Shown: positions 51,762 to 60,622 of the stretch, piece after piece | How the letters are laid out: each line of letters starts with the position of its first letter | Position numbering within the stretch: the stretch's first letter is position 1 | DNA from: Streptomyces barkulensis | GTDB taxonomy: Bacteria > Actinomycetota > Actinomycetes > Streptomycetales > Streptomycetaceae | DNA: 64,000 nucleotides | Direction: 5' to 3' | Assembly: GCF_002843305.1 (NCBI RefSeq) | Contig: NZ_PGSG01000104.1 | Location: forward strand, 1 to 64,000 | Translations under genes and position numbers: made by a program | The notes under the pieces: model-generated | What the model was told of the DNA's origin: nothing | The model's database searches: none | The model's input: the letters and a program-made list of their open reading frames with translations, nothing else

Positions 51762-51801
51762 CCGGCGCCGGGCCACAGCGCATGCCGTGAGGAGGAGCGA
51801 G

Positions 51802-52404
51802 ATGGCTGGACGGGACATATCGCCCGGCGCCGTCGCGGAGGAGGACGTGGTGGCCCTGCTGACGCGGCGGCACGACGAGATCCGGGAGCTGTTCGACGCC
51901 GTGGAGAACGCCGCCGCCTGCGATGACGACAGCGGCGACGGGTGCCGGGCGGCGTTCCGGCGGCTGGTGCGGGTGCTGACCGCGCACGAGACCGCCGAGG
52001 AGGAGATCGTCCACCCGTACGCGCGCGGTGCCCTCGAGGGCGGCGAGGAGATCGTCGCGGCGCGGCTGGAGGAGGAGCGGCGGACCGGGCGGGCGCTGCT
52101 GCGGCTGGAGTCGATGGACTGCGCGGGGGACGGCCGGGCGGCCTTCCTGCGGGAGCTCGCGGCGCTGCGCGAGGAGACGGAGGCGCACACACGCGCCGAG
52201 GAGCGCTACGAGTTCCCCCCTCTGGAGGCCGGAGGCGACCCCGAGTGGCGCAGGGCGATGGCCCGGGCCGTGCGGGCCGCGGAGTCGGTGGCTCCCGCCC
52301 GTCCGTACCCCGCGGCCGTGCCGGACGGTGAAGACGCCGCGGCGGGCCCGTTCGCCGCCGTGGTGGACCGGGCCCGGGGCGCGCTGCGCCGGGAGGAGCG
52401 GTGA
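51802..52404 (+). CDS. Hemerythrin HHE-domain protein
   Basis: 200 residues, helical. Metal-binding pattern: LTRRHDEIRELF (His), LTAHETAEEEIVHPYA (His, Glu, His) and EAHTRAEERYEFPPL (His, Glu). Family members bind a di-iron centre and handle O2, NO or H2O2. ATG 51802 with GGAGGAG; perfect sigma-B-type promoter 40 bases upstream. The stop overlaps the next start as GTGA, coupling it to an NAD-dependent epimerase. Confidence 0.88.
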   Translation: MAGRDISPGAVAEEDVVALLTRRHDEIRELFDAVENAAACDDDSGDGCRAAFRRLVRVLTAHETAEEEIVHPYARGALEGGEEIVAARLEEERRTGRALLRLESMDCAGDGRAAFLRELAALREETEAHTRAEERYEFPPLEAGGDPEWRRAMARAVRAAESVAPARPYPAAVPDGEDAAAGPFAAVVDRARGALRREER

Positions 52405-53534
52405 CCGGGGCGCCGGCCGGGAGCGGCGGGAGCGCGGGGGGCGGTCTGCGCGTGGTCGTCCTGGGCGCGACCGGCAATGTGGGCACCTCGGTGGTGCGGG
52501 CCCTGGGCGACGCCCCCGAGGTCGGCTCGGTGCTCGGCGTCGCCCGCCGCACACCGCTGTGGACGCCGCCGAAGACCGAGTGGGCCAGTGCGGACATCGG
52601 GGCCGGCGGCGACGGCGAGGACCCGGCCGGGCGGGCCGCCGAGGAGCGGCTGACGGACCTGTTCCGGGGCGCCGACGCCGTGGTCCACCTGGCCTGGCTG
52701 ATCCAGCCCACCCATGATCCGCTGGTCACCTGGCGCACCAATGTGCTGGGCACCGCCCGGGTGCTGCGCGCGATGGCGGCGGCCGAGGTGCCCGCGCTGG
52801 TGTACGCCTCCTCGGTGGGCGCCTACTCCCCCGGCCCCGTCCACCGCGCCGTGGACGAGACCTGGCCGACCCACGGCGGCCGGCCGGACGCCGCGTACTG
52901 CCGGGAGAAGGCGTACGTGGAGCGGCTGCTGGACGGTTTCGAGCGCGACCACCCCCAGGTGCGCGTGGTGCGGATGCGGCCGGGCTTCCTCTTCAAGCGG
53001 GAGGCCGCCAGCGAGCAGCGCAGGCTGTTCGCCGGCCCGTTCCTGCCGCAGCGGCCGGCCGGACTCGGCCTGGTGCCGGCCGTGCCCGCCCTTCCGGGGA
53101 TGCGCTTCCAGGTACTGCACACCGACGACGCCGCCGAGGCGTACCGGCTCGCGGTCCTGAAGCCGGTGCACGGCGCCTTCAACCTGGCCGCCGAGCCGGT
53201 GGTGGACGCCTCCGTGCTGGCCGGCGTGCTGGGCGCGCGCGTGGTGCGGGTGCCGCTGGGGCCGGTGCGGGCCGCGGTGGGCGCGGCGTGGCGGCTGCGG
53301 CTGGTGCCCGCGCCTCCGGAGCTGCTGGACGCGTTCCTGCGGCTGCCGGTGATGGACTGCGGGCGGGCCGCCGGGGAGCTGGACTGGCGGCCGCGGCGGT
53401 CGGCGCAGGAGGCGCTGCGGGAGCTGCTGCGCGGGATGCGCGAGATGGCCGGGGCGCCCACCGCCCCGCTGGCGCCCGTCGTGGCGGGCGGGCGGCGGCA
53501 CGAGATCGCCACCGGGGTGGGCGGCCGGGCCTGA
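52401..53534 (+). CDS. NAD-dependent epimerase/dehydratase (extended SDR)
   Basis: 377 residues. NAD loop VVLGATGNVGTSVVRAL (19-35), DAVVHLAWLIQPTHD, and active site YASSVGAYSP followed by YCREKAYVERLL (Tyr and Lys). C-terminal substrate domain includes FNLAAEPVVDASVLAGVLG. GTG start overlaps the hemerythrin stop. Family acts on nucleotide sugars or similar; the stress-operon position gives no substrate. Ends at a hairpin shared with the pyruvyl transferase gene. Confidence 0.87.
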   Translation: MTGAPAGSGGSAGGGLRVVVLGATGNVGTSVVRALGDAPEVGSVLGVARRTPLWTPPKTEWASADIGAGGDGEDPAGRAAEERLTDLFRGADAVVHLAWLIQPTHDPLVTWRTNVLGTARVLRAMAAAEVPALVYASSVGAYSPGPVHRAVDETWPTHGGRPDAAYCREKAYVERLLDGFERDHPQVRVVRMRPGFLFKREAASEQRRLFAGPFLPQRPAGLGLVPAVPALPGMRFQVLHTDDAAEAYRLAVLKPVHGAFNLAAEPVVDASVLAGVLGARVVRVPLGPVRAAVGAAWRLRLVPAPPELLDAFLRLPVMDCGRAAGELDWRPRRSAQEALRELLRGMREMAGAPTAPLAPVVAGGRRHEIATGVGGRA

Positions 53535-53576
53535 CCCGGCCCGCCGGCCCCGGCGCCCGGCACCGGCCGCCGCGGG

Positions 53577-54629
53577 CTACCGCCGTACGCGCCCGGTGCC
53601 GGGCGCCGCGGACCCGGTTCCGGTCCCCGGCCGCAGGAGCCGCGCCAGTGCGCCGCCCTGGTCCCGGTCGGGGGCGCGGCGGAAGGCGTGCCGCCGGCGG
53701 CGGGCGGCGGCCCGGCCCCCGGTCAGGCACCACCGCCACCAGCGGTCCAGCTCCTCCCCGGTGCACCGCTCGGCCGGGACCAGGGCCGGCCAGCGGTGCA
53801 CCCGCGCCTGGGCGGTCACCTTCGCGCCGCCGGCCACCGGGTCGACGGCCAGGGCCGGGACCCCGGCACGCAGGGCGAGCACCAGGCCGTGCAGCCGGTC
53901 GGTGACCACGACGTCGAGCCGGGCCAGTACGGACTGGAGCTGGGCGGGGGTGGCGCACAGCCGCCAGTCGCCGCCCGCCAGCCGGGTGTCGAGCTCCACC
54001 CGGGCGCAGTCGGTCCGCGCCAGCCATCCGGTCACCCGCTCGGCGACCTCCTCATGGCGGCGGCGCCCGCCGTACTCCCCCTGCCCCCGGGTGAGGATCA
54101 CACCGGCCACCGGGGCGGCGGGCGCCTCCGGCGCGGCGGCGGCCAGATCGGCGGTGGGCCGCGCGTCCTCGGCGTCGCGCGGCAGCACATGGTGGAAGCC
54201 GCGCACGGCGGGGTCGCCGGGGTCGATGACCGACACGCCCACGGCGACGCGCACGCAGCCGGGGTACCGCTCGTGGAGCTGTGCGACCTGGGGCCCGTGC
54301 AGCGGGCCGCAGACGAAGACCACATGGGTGTACCGCGCCGGGTCCGCGTCCTCCAGATGCGGACCGTCCGGCCGGAAGCCCGGGCTCCAGGCGGTGTCGT
54401 GGGGTATGCCGGAGCGGTCCAGCACCTGCCGGACGCGCTCCAGCGCCAGCACGTCGCCGGCCGTGACCTCCCCGTGCAGGAAGGTGAACCAGCCGGTGAG
54501 CAGCGCTCTGGACGCTCCCGCCGCCCCGGCCGCTGCGCCTGCCCCGGCTGTTTCGGCTGTTCCGGTCGCTCCGGCCGCCTCGGCCGTTCCGGGTGTTTTC
54601 GGTGTCGCCATCCGGGGACTCGGGGTCAC
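53577..54629 (-). CDS. Polysaccharide pyruvyl transferase-family protein
   Basis: 350 residues, GT-B-like fold of the CsaB/WcaK family that transfers pyruvate from PEP onto glycan hydroxyls. Signals: LLTGWFTFLHGEVTAGDVLAL at the N-terminus, then VVVTDRLHGLVLALRAGVPALAVD, the donor-binding H and D/RLHG block. An Ala/Gly/Thr-rich N-terminal tail of about 40 residues. GTG 54629 overlaps the DUF6480 stop (GTGA). Convergent with the epimerase. Could decorate the exopolysaccharide or heptose glycan of this window. Confidence 0.82.
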   Translation of the reverse strand: MTPSPRMATPKTPGTAEAAGATGTAETAGAGAAAGAAGASRALLTGWFTFLHGEVTAGDVLALERVRQVLDRSGIPHDTAWSPGFRPDGPHLEDADPARYTHVVFVCGPLHGPQVAQLHERYPGCVRVAVGVSVIDPGDPAVRGFHHVLPRDAEDARPTADLAAAAPEAPAAPVAGVILTRGQGEYGGRRRHEEVAERVTGWLARTDCARVELDTRLAGGDWRLCATPAQLQSVLARLDVVVTDRLHGLVLALRAGVPALAVDPVAGGAKVTAQARVHRWPALVPAERCTGEELDRWWRWCLTGGRAAARRRRHAFRRAPDRDQGGALARLLRPGTGTGSAAPGTGRVRR

Positions 54630-54853
54630 AGTGCCACCGCGTAGGCGATGAAGAACCCCGCGACGACCACGGCCAGGACCAGCAGCAGGATCAGTGGCAC
54701 CGGGCCCCAGCCGCTGGGCGTGTTGGCGTTCTGGTCGGGTGCGCCCGCGGGCGTGCTGCTCTCGCCGGGCGGCGTCTCGCCCGGCGGCACCCCGCCACCG
54801 CTCTCGAGGCCGGGCGACCGCCTGGGGTCAGGATCCGGGTGCGTTTCGCTCAT
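54626..54853 (-). CDS. DUF6480-type single-pass membrane protein
   Basis: 75 residues: disordered Pro/Gly-rich N-terminus (HPDPDPRRSPGLESGGGVPP is the family hallmark) and one C-terminal helix (LILLLVLAVVVAGFFIAYAV). Common small Streptomyces protein of unknown role. ATG 54853; its stop overlaps the pyruvyl transferase start. Confidence 0.78.
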   Translation of the reverse strand: MSETHPDPDPRRSPGLESGGGVPPGETPPGESSTPAGAPDQNANTPSGWGPVPLILLLVLAVVVAGFFIAYAVAL

Positions 54854-54933
54854 GGTCTCCGAGTACGCAGCAGGACGCCCCCTTACACCGGCTCCGGGGA
54901 ACAAAAGCGGGGAACGACAGGAAGAGGTTGCCG

Positions 54934-55902
54934 ATGATGGGTGAACGTGACCGGCGGCGGGCCGTGGTGACCGGCGGCGCCGGGTTCGTGGGTTCGCACC
55001 TGTGCGAACGCCTGCTGGACGACGGTCTGGCGGTGACGGCCGTGGACAACCTGCTCTCGGGGTCCGAGAGCAATCTCGCGCATCTGCTCGGCCGGGACGG
55101 CTTCGCCTTCGTACGGCGCGACGCCTGCGCGCCGGGCGCCCTGGCGGACCTGCCCGGCGGCCCCTTCGACCTGGTCTTCCACCTGGCCTGCCCCGCCTCG
55201 CCCGCGGACTACCTGCGGCTGCCGCTGGAGACCCTGGAGACGGGCAGCAGCGGCACCCGCAACGCCCTGGAGCTGGCCGCGCGCGACGGCGCGCGGATGG
55301 TGCTGGCCTCCACCTCCGAGGTCTACGGCGACCCGCGCGAGCACCCGCAGCGCGAGGACTACTGGGGGCACGTCAACCCCGTCGGCCCGCGCAGCGTCTA
55401 CGACGAGGCCAAGCGGTACGCCGAGGCGCTGGTCACCGCCCACCGCGGGGCGCGCGGCACGGACACCGCGATCGTGCGGATCTTCAACTCCTACGGCCCC
55501 CGGATGCGCGCCGGGGACGGCCGCGCCGTGCCGACCTTCGTCCGGCAGGCCCTGGCGGGCGAACCGCTGACGGTGGCCGGGGACGGCGGCCAGACCCGTT
55601 CGCTGTGCTACGTCGACGACACCGTGGCGGGCATCGTCGCGCTCGCCGGGAGCGATCTGCCGGGGCCGGTCAACATCGGCGGCGAGGAGGAGACCACCGT
55701 CCTGGACATCGCCCGCCGGATCGTCAAGCTCACCGGCTCGGCCTCACCGATCACCTTCGTCGAGCGGCCCGGCGACGATCCCGCCCGGCGCTGCCCGGAC
55801 ACCTCCCTGGCCAGGGAGAGGCTGGGCTGGGAACCGCGCGTGGGCTGGCAGGAGGGGCTGGAGCGGACCATCGACTGGTTCGCCCGCCGGGCCGCCGCCT
55901 GA
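54934..55902 (+). CDS. UDP-glucuronate decarboxylase/4,6-dehydratase-like epimerase
   Basis: 322 residues, extended SDR. NAD loop VTGGAGFVGSHLCERL, FHLACPASPADYL, STSEVYGDP with SVYDEAKRYAEAL (catalytic Tyr and Lys), RIFNSYGPRM, and the C-terminal LGWEPRVGWQEGLERTIDWF. The ASPADY and YDEAKR words are typical of UDP-xylose-synthase-like enzymes. ATG 54934 with GGAAGAGG. First plus-strand gene before the heptose-glycan operon; likely supplies an activated sugar. Confidence 0.87.
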   Translation: MMGERDRRRAVVTGGAGFVGSHLCERLLDDGLAVTAVDNLLSGSESNLAHLLGRDGFAFVRRDACAPGALADLPGGPFDLVFHLACPASPADYLRLPLETLETGSSGTRNALELAARDGARMVLASTSEVYGDPREHPQREDYWGHVNPVGPRSVYDEAKRYAEALVTAHRGARGTDTAIVRIFNSYGPRMRAGDGRAVPTFVRQALAGEPLTVAGDGGQTRSLCYVDDTVAGIVALAGSDLPGPVNIGGEEETTVLDIARRIVKLTGSASPITFVERPGDDPARRCPDTSLARERLGWEPRVGWQEGLERTIDWFARRAAA

Positions 55903-56155
55903 TCCGCCGCCCGGACCGCCGCCCGGACCGGGGTCCGGACCCGAGCCGGGCGCGGTCCCTCCCACCCGGGCCGGACCGCGCCCGGCCCTTCCCCGCGCTC
56001 TTCCCGGGCGCGTTCCCTGTCACCCGTTGGAGTCAGTTCCCCCGTACAGAGTCGACCTTCGGCGTTTGGCATCACCGCCGACGGTAACCACGGACGCCAC
56101 GGCATCCCCAGGGGCACCTGGACGCACCGGGACCGACATCACGGAGGCATCCCTC
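55903..56155. other. Gap before carbamoyltransferase operon
   Basis: 253 bases, no gene seen. The left part is repetitive GC (two copies of CCGCCGCCCGGA near 55911-55930); the right part (56030-56100) is less GC-rich and may hold the operon promoter. No clear boxes. Confidence 0.4.
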
Positions 56156-57793
56156 ATGCGCATCCTCGGCATCAACGCCGTCTTCCACGACCCGGCGGCG
56201 GCACTGGTGGTCGACGGCCGCACCGTCGCGGCGGCGGAGGAGGAGCGGTTCAGCCGGCGCAAGCACGGCAAACGGCCGGTGCCGTTCTCCGCCTGGGAGA
56301 TGCCCGAGCTGTCGGCGGCCTGGTGCCTGCGGCAGGCCGGTCTCACCCCCGCCGACCTGGACGCGGTCGCCTACTCCTTCGACCCCGCCCTGTCGGCGCC
56401 GGCCGAGTCCCTGGGCCTGAACGACCCCTGGGACCACCTGCGCCAGGAGTACGCCCGCCGCGCCCCGTCCTTCCTGGCCGAGGCGCTGCCCGGCCTGGAC
56501 CCCTCCGTCGTCCGCTTCGTGCCGCACCACATGGCGCACGCCGCGTCCGCCGGGATCGCCGGGCCGCACCGCGACAGCGCGGTCCTGGTCCTCGACGGGC
56601 GCGGCGAGTGCGCCTCCCACCTGTCCGGCCGCTACCACGGCGACCGGCTGGAGGTACTGGCCACACAGAGGCTGCCGCACTCGCTCGGCCTGGTCTACGA
56701 GGAGCTGACCGAGCACCTGGGCTTCCTGCGCTCCAGCGACGAGTACAAGGTCATGGCACTGGCCTCCTACGGCAAGCCGCGCTTCCTGCCCCAGCTGCGC
56801 CAGTGGGTGCACAGCGACGGCAGGGGCGGCTTCACCGCCCACGGGGTGGAGTGGGCGGCGCTGGCCCCCGCCCGCGAGGCGGGCGCCGAGTGGAACCAGG
56901 ACCACGCCGACCTGGCCGCCAGCGCCCAGGCTGTGCTGGAGGAGACGCTGCTGGACCTGGCGAGCTGGCTGCACGCCGAGGGCGGCGGCCGGGAGCTGAC
57001 CCTGGCCGGCGGGGTGGCGCTGAACTGCGTGGCCAACTCCCGGCTGGCCGCCGAGGGACCCTTCGAGCGGGTGTGGGTGCAGCCCGCGGCCGGCGACGCG
57101 GGCACCGCGCTGGGCGCGGCCCTGCACCTGGCCGCCGCGCACGACGAGTCCCCGCCGCCGATGCCCGGCGCCGCCCTGGGCCGCGGCTGGTCGGACGAGG
57201 AGATCGAGGACTTCCTGAAGGAGGCGGCCGTCCCCTACGAGCGGCCCGCCGACATCGCCGAGACGGTCGCCGAGACGCTGGCCGGCGACGGGATCGTGGC
57301 CTGGTTCCAGGGCCGCGCCGAGTACGGTCCGCGCGCCCTGGGCCACCGCTCGCTGCTGGCCCACCCGGGCCGGGCGGAGAACCTGGACCGGCTCAACCGG
57401 GTGAAGGGCCGCGAGGAGTTCCGCCCGGTGGCGCCCATGGTCGCCGAGGAGCGCGCCGCGGAGATCTTCGACGGGCCGCTGCCCAGCCCGTACATGCTCT
57501 TCGTGCACGACGTGGCCAAGCAGTGGCGCGGCCGCATCCCCGCGGTGGTGCACGTGGACGGCACCGCCCGCATCCAGACGGTGAACCCCGGCGACGAGCC
57601 GCTGGTGGCGCGGATGCTGGAGGCCTTCGAGCGCCGCACCGGGCTGCCGGTGGTGGTCAACACCAGCCTCAACACCGCCGGACGCCCGATGGTGGACTCC
57701 CCGCGCGACGCGCTGGAGTGCTTCGGCTCCTCCCCCGTGGACCTGCTGGCCATCGGACCGTTCGCGGTCCGCCGCGGAAGGTTCTTCGCGTGA
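56156..57793 (+). CDS. NodU/TobZ-family carbamoyltransferase
   Basis: O-carbamoyltransferase using carbamoyl phosphate and ATP. 545 residues. Kae1-like domain: MRILGINAVFHDPAAALVVDG, AAAEEERFSRRKHGKRPVP and the metal His in PHHMAHAASA. The C-terminal YrdC-like-linked part has LAGGVALNCVANSRL, GRAEYGPRALGHRSLLA, REEFRPVAP and VNTSLNTAGRP. ATG 56156. Start of a run of coupled genes: its stop overlaps the GT2 start. It likely carbamoylates a sugar of the heptose glycan or its product. Confidence 0.93.
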   Translation: MRILGINAVFHDPAAALVVDGRTVAAAEEERFSRRKHGKRPVPFSAWEMPELSAAWCLRQAGLTPADLDAVAYSFDPALSAPAESLGLNDPWDHLRQEYARRAPSFLAEALPGLDPSVVRFVPHHMAHAASAGIAGPHRDSAVLVLDGRGECASHLSGRYHGDRLEVLATQRLPHSLGLVYEELTEHLGFLRSSDEYKVMALASYGKPRFLPQLRQWVHSDGRGGFTAHGVEWAALAPAREAGAEWNQDHADLAASAQAVLEETLLDLASWLHAEGGGRELTLAGGVALNCVANSRLAAEGPFERVWVQPAAGDAGTALGAALHLAAAHDESPPPMPGAALGRGWSDEEIEDFLKEAAVPYERPADIAETVAETLAGDGIVAWFQGRAEYGPRALGHRSLLAHPGRAENLDRLNRVKGREEFRPVAPMVAEERAAEIFDGPLPSPYMLFVHDVAKQWRGRIPAVVHVDGTARIQTVNPGDEPLVARMLEAFERRTGLPVVVNTSLNTAGRPMVDSPRDALECFGSSPVDLLAIGPFAVRRGRFFA

Positions 57794-58863
57794 GCGCCCC
57801 GCACCGGGCCGCCGTCGACTACTCGGTGGTCATACCCACCGTCGGCCGCCCCTGCCTGGCCGACTGCCTGGCATCGCTGGGCGGGTCGGCCGGCCCCGAG
57901 CCGCGCGAGATCGTGATCGTGGACGACCGGCCGCAGCCCGAGCCGCTCCGCGAGGACCTGCCGCTGCACGTCCTGGGCCCGCTGCGCGAGCGCGCCACCG
58001 TGGTGCAGACCGGCGGCCGGGGCCCGGCCGGAGCCCGCAACATCGGCTGGCAGCTGGTCACCGCCCCCTGGGTGGCCTTCCTCGACGACGACGTGCGCGT
58101 CGGCGCCCGCTGGCGCGAGGCCCTGGCCCGCGACCTGGGCGAGGCCGACCCCACCGTCGCCGGGGTGCAGGGCGTGCTGGACGTGCCGCTGCCCACCGGG
58201 CGGCGCCCCACCGACTGGGAGCGCAACACCGCCGGACTGGCCCGCGCCCAGTGGGCCACGGCAGACATGGCCTACCGCACCGAGGCGCTCAAGGCGGTCG
58301 GCGGCTTCGACGAGCGCTTCCCGCGCGCCTTCCGCGAGGACGCCGACCTGGCGCTGCGGGTGCTGGACGACGGCTGGCGCATCCGGCGCGGCAACCGGCT
58401 GACCACGCACCCGGTGCGGCCGGCCGGCCGCTGGGTGTCGCTGCGCACACAGCGCGGCAACGCCGACGACGCGCTGATGCTGCGGCTGCACGGCCCCGCC
58501 TGGTGGCGGCGGGCCGCGGCCCCCCGGGGGCGCATCCGCCGCCACGCGGCGGTCACCGCCGCCGGGCTCACCGCGCTCGTCTCGGCCGCGGCGGGGCGGC
58601 GGTGGGCCGCGGCCCTGGCCGGGGCGGGATGGCTGCTGGGCACGGCCGAGTTCGCCCGCGCCCGGATCGCGCCCGGGCCCCGAACCCGCGAGGAGGTCAC
58701 GACCATGCTGGTGACCAGCGCGCTCATACCGCCGCTGGCGGTGTACCACCGGCTGGCCGGGACGCTGCGCCACCGCGCCGCCACCCCCTGGGAGGCGGGC
58801 CCGGGCGGCGGGCACGACGGCGGAGAGCACGTCGGGGACCGTATCGGGGGAGGCACGGCATGA
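57790..58863 (+). CDS. GT2 glycosyltransferase
   Basis: 357 residues. GT-A fold: YSVVIPTVGRPCLADCLASL, IVIVDDRPQP, GPAGARNIGWQ, VAFLDDDVRVG (DxD-type metal site) and GGFDERFPRAFREDADLALR. Two hydrophobic segments near the C-terminus may attach it to the membrane. GTG 57790 overlaps the carbamoyltransferase stop; its own stop overlaps the phosphatase gene (ATGA). Sugar donor unknown. Confidence 0.9.
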   Translation: MSAPHRAAVDYSVVIPTVGRPCLADCLASLGGSAGPEPREIVIVDDRPQPEPLREDLPLHVLGPLRERATVVQTGGRGPAGARNIGWQLVTAPWVAFLDDDVRVGARWREALARDLGEADPTVAGVQGVLDVPLPTGRRPTDWERNTAGLARAQWATADMAYRTEALKAVGGFDERFPRAFREDADLALRVLDDGWRIRRGNRLTTHPVRPAGRWVSLRTQRGNADDALMLRLHGPAWWRRAAAPRGRIRRHAAVTAAGLTALVSAAAGRRWAAALAGAGWLLGTAEFARARIAPGPRTREEVTTMLVTSALIPPLAVYHRLAGTLRHRAATPWEAGPGGGHDGGEHVGDRIGGGTA

Positions 58864-59561
58864 CGGCGGTGCGCGCGGTGCGCGCGGTGCTCCTCGACCG
58901 GGACGGGACCCTCGTGGAGGACGTCCCCTACAACGGCGACCCGGCACTGGTGCGCCCGGTACCGGGCGCCGCCGAGGCGATGGCGCTGCTGCGCTCGCGC
59001 GGTGTGCCGGCCGCGGTGGTCACCAACCAGTCCGGCGTCGCGCGCGGTCTGATCGGCTGGGACGACATGGGCCGGGTGCACGCCCGGATCGACGAGTTGC
59101 TGGGCCCCTTCCACGCCTGGGCCGTCTGCCCGCACGGCCCGGAGGACGGCTGCGCCTGCCGCAAGCCCGCCCCCGCCCTGGTGCTGGACGCGGCCCGGCG
59201 GCTGGGCGCGGCCCCCGCCGAGTGCGTGGTGATCGGGGACATCGGCTCCGACATGGAAGCCGCGCGTGCCGCCGGCGCCCGCGGCATCCTCGTTCCCACT
59301 CCCGTGACCCTTGCGGAGGAGGTGCGGAAGGCTTCCGCGGTCGCCCCCGACCTGCTCACGGCGGTGCGCGCCGCGCTGGACGGGCCGTGGCCCGGCCCCG
59401 CCGGCGAGCGGGCCGGGGAAGGCCGCGCTCCCGTGCGGGCGTTCGCACCGGCCGCCCAGGCACCCCAGGCCTCCGGGCCCGCCCGTGCCGCGGCCCGCGC
59501 GGCCTCCCGTACGTCCGCCCGCACAGCCGCCCGTACCGCCACCGTCCGGAGGCCGTCATGA
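58860..59561 (+). CDS. gmhB: Heptose-1,7-bisphosphate phosphatase (GmhB-like, HAD-IIIA)
   Basis: 233 residues. HAD motifs: VLLDRDGTLVEDVPYNGDP, VTNQSGVARGL, the zinc-loop CPHGPEDGCACRKPAP (Cys/His set typical of GmhB) and VIGDIGSDMEAARAAGARGI. Removes the C7 phosphate in ADP-heptose synthesis. An extra Ala-rich tail of about 45 residues follows the domain. ATG 58860 and stop 59561 both overlap neighbours by four bases. Confidence 0.9.
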   Translation: MTAVRAVRAVLLDRDGTLVEDVPYNGDPALVRPVPGAAEAMALLRSRGVPAAVVTNQSGVARGLIGWDDMGRVHARIDELLGPFHAWAVCPHGPEDGCACRKPAPALVLDAARRLGAAPAECVVIGDIGSDMEAARAAGARGILVPTPVTLAEEVRKASAVAPDLLTAVRAALDGPWPGPAGERAGEGRAPVRAFAPAAQAPQASGPARAAARAASRTSARTAARTATVRRPS

Positions 59562-60622
59562 GAGCACTCGTCGCACGTCTGGACAGCTTCGGGGACGTGC
59601 TGCTGGCAGGCCCGGCGGTACGGGCCGTGGCCGCGCGCGCCGACCATGTGACGCTGCTGTGCGGTCCGCGCGGCGCGCCCGCCGGGCGGATGCTGCCGGG
59701 GGTGGACGAGGTCGTCGTCTGGGACGCCCCCTGGGTGGGCCTCGACCCGCCCCCCACCGCGCGGGACGGCGTCCAGGAGGCGGTGGAGCTGGTCGCCGGG
59801 CGGCGCTGCGACACCGCCCTGGTCCTGGCCTCGGCCCACCAGAGCCCCCTGCCGACCGCCCTGGTGCTGCGGATGGCGGGGGTGTCCCGGATCGCCGCCG
59901 ACAGCGTCCACTACCCCGGCTCGCTGCTGGACGTCCGCCACCGGCGCGACGAGCACGCGCACGAGGCCGAGGCCGCGCTCGCGCTGGCCGAGGCGGCCGG
60001 CTTCCCCCTGCCCGAGGGCGACGACGGGCGGCTGCGGGTGCTGCCGCCGCCCGGGGTGGAGGAACTGGCCGGGCCGCCGGGCTATGTCGTACTGCACCCG
60101 GGCGCGAGCGTGCCCGCCCGCCGCTGGAGCCCCGAGCTGTCGGCCGAGGCCGCCCGGGCCCTGACGGAGGCCGGGCACCGGGTGGTGGTCACCGGCGTGC
60201 CCGAGGAGCGCGAGCTGACCTCGTACGTGGCCGGCCGCGCGGGGCTGGACCTGGGCGGACGCACCTCGCCCGCCGAACTGGCCGGAGTGCTGGCGGGCGC
60301 GGCGGCCGTGGTCACCGGGAACACCGGCCCGGCGCATCTGGCCGCCGCCGTGGGCGCGCCGGTGGTCTCGCTGTTCTCGCCGGTCGTCCCGGCCGAGCGC
60401 TGGGCCCCCTTCCGGGTGCCCCTGGTGCTGCTGGGCGACCAGCAGGCCCCGTGCGCCGGGACCAGGGCCCGCGTCTGCCCCGTCCCCGGGCACCCCTGTC
60501 TGGACCGCGTGACGCCCCAGGACGTGGTCACCGCCGTGGAGAAGGCCGCCGCCGAAGGCGGTCGGCAGAGCACAGACGCCGAAGGCGGTCGGCAGAGCAC
60601 AGGCCGGGAGGGCGCCGCATGA
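59558..60622 (+). CDS. GT9 heptosyltransferase-like protein
   Basis: 354 residues, ADP-heptose:LPS heptosyltransferase family. N-domain VARLDSFGDVLLAGPAVRAV; C-domain VVLHPGASVPARRWSPE and VTGNTGPAHLAAAVGAPVVSLFSP, the conserved GPxHLAAA-type donor motif. The tail contains a duplicated nine-residue unit AEGGRQST(D/G) from a 27-base repeat. Coupled on both sides by ATGA overlaps. Clear partner for the GmhA, GmhB and HldE-type genes here. Confidence 0.92.
   Translation: MRALVARLDSFGDVLLAGPAVRAVAARADHVTLLCGPRGAPAGRMLPGVDEVVVWDAPWVGLDPPPTARDGVQEAVELVAGRRCDTALVLASAHQSPLPTALVLRMAGVSRIAADSVHYPGSLLDVRHRRDEHAHEAEAALALAEAAGFPLPEGDDGRLRVLPPPGVEELAGPPGYVVLHPGASVPARRWSPELSAEAARALTEAGHRVVVTGVPEERELTSYVAGRAGLDLGGRTSPAELAGVLAGAAAVVTGNTGPAHLAAAVGAPVVSLFSPVVPAERWAPFRVPLVLLGDQQAPCAGTRARVCPVPGHPCLDRVTPQDVVTAVEKAAAEGGRQSTDAEGGRQSTGREGAA
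60551..60602. repeat. 27-bp repeat in GT9 C-terminus
   Basis: Two 25-base identical blocks at a 27-base period, in frame, encoding the duplicated tail of the heptosyltransferase. Confidence 0.85.

Noticed and set aside
48559-54268. Other GGGTAC words (for example near 48559, 49491, 54263, 25489, 3395)
   Set aside because: They lie inside coding sequence and lack GTTT or GNNT at the proper distance.
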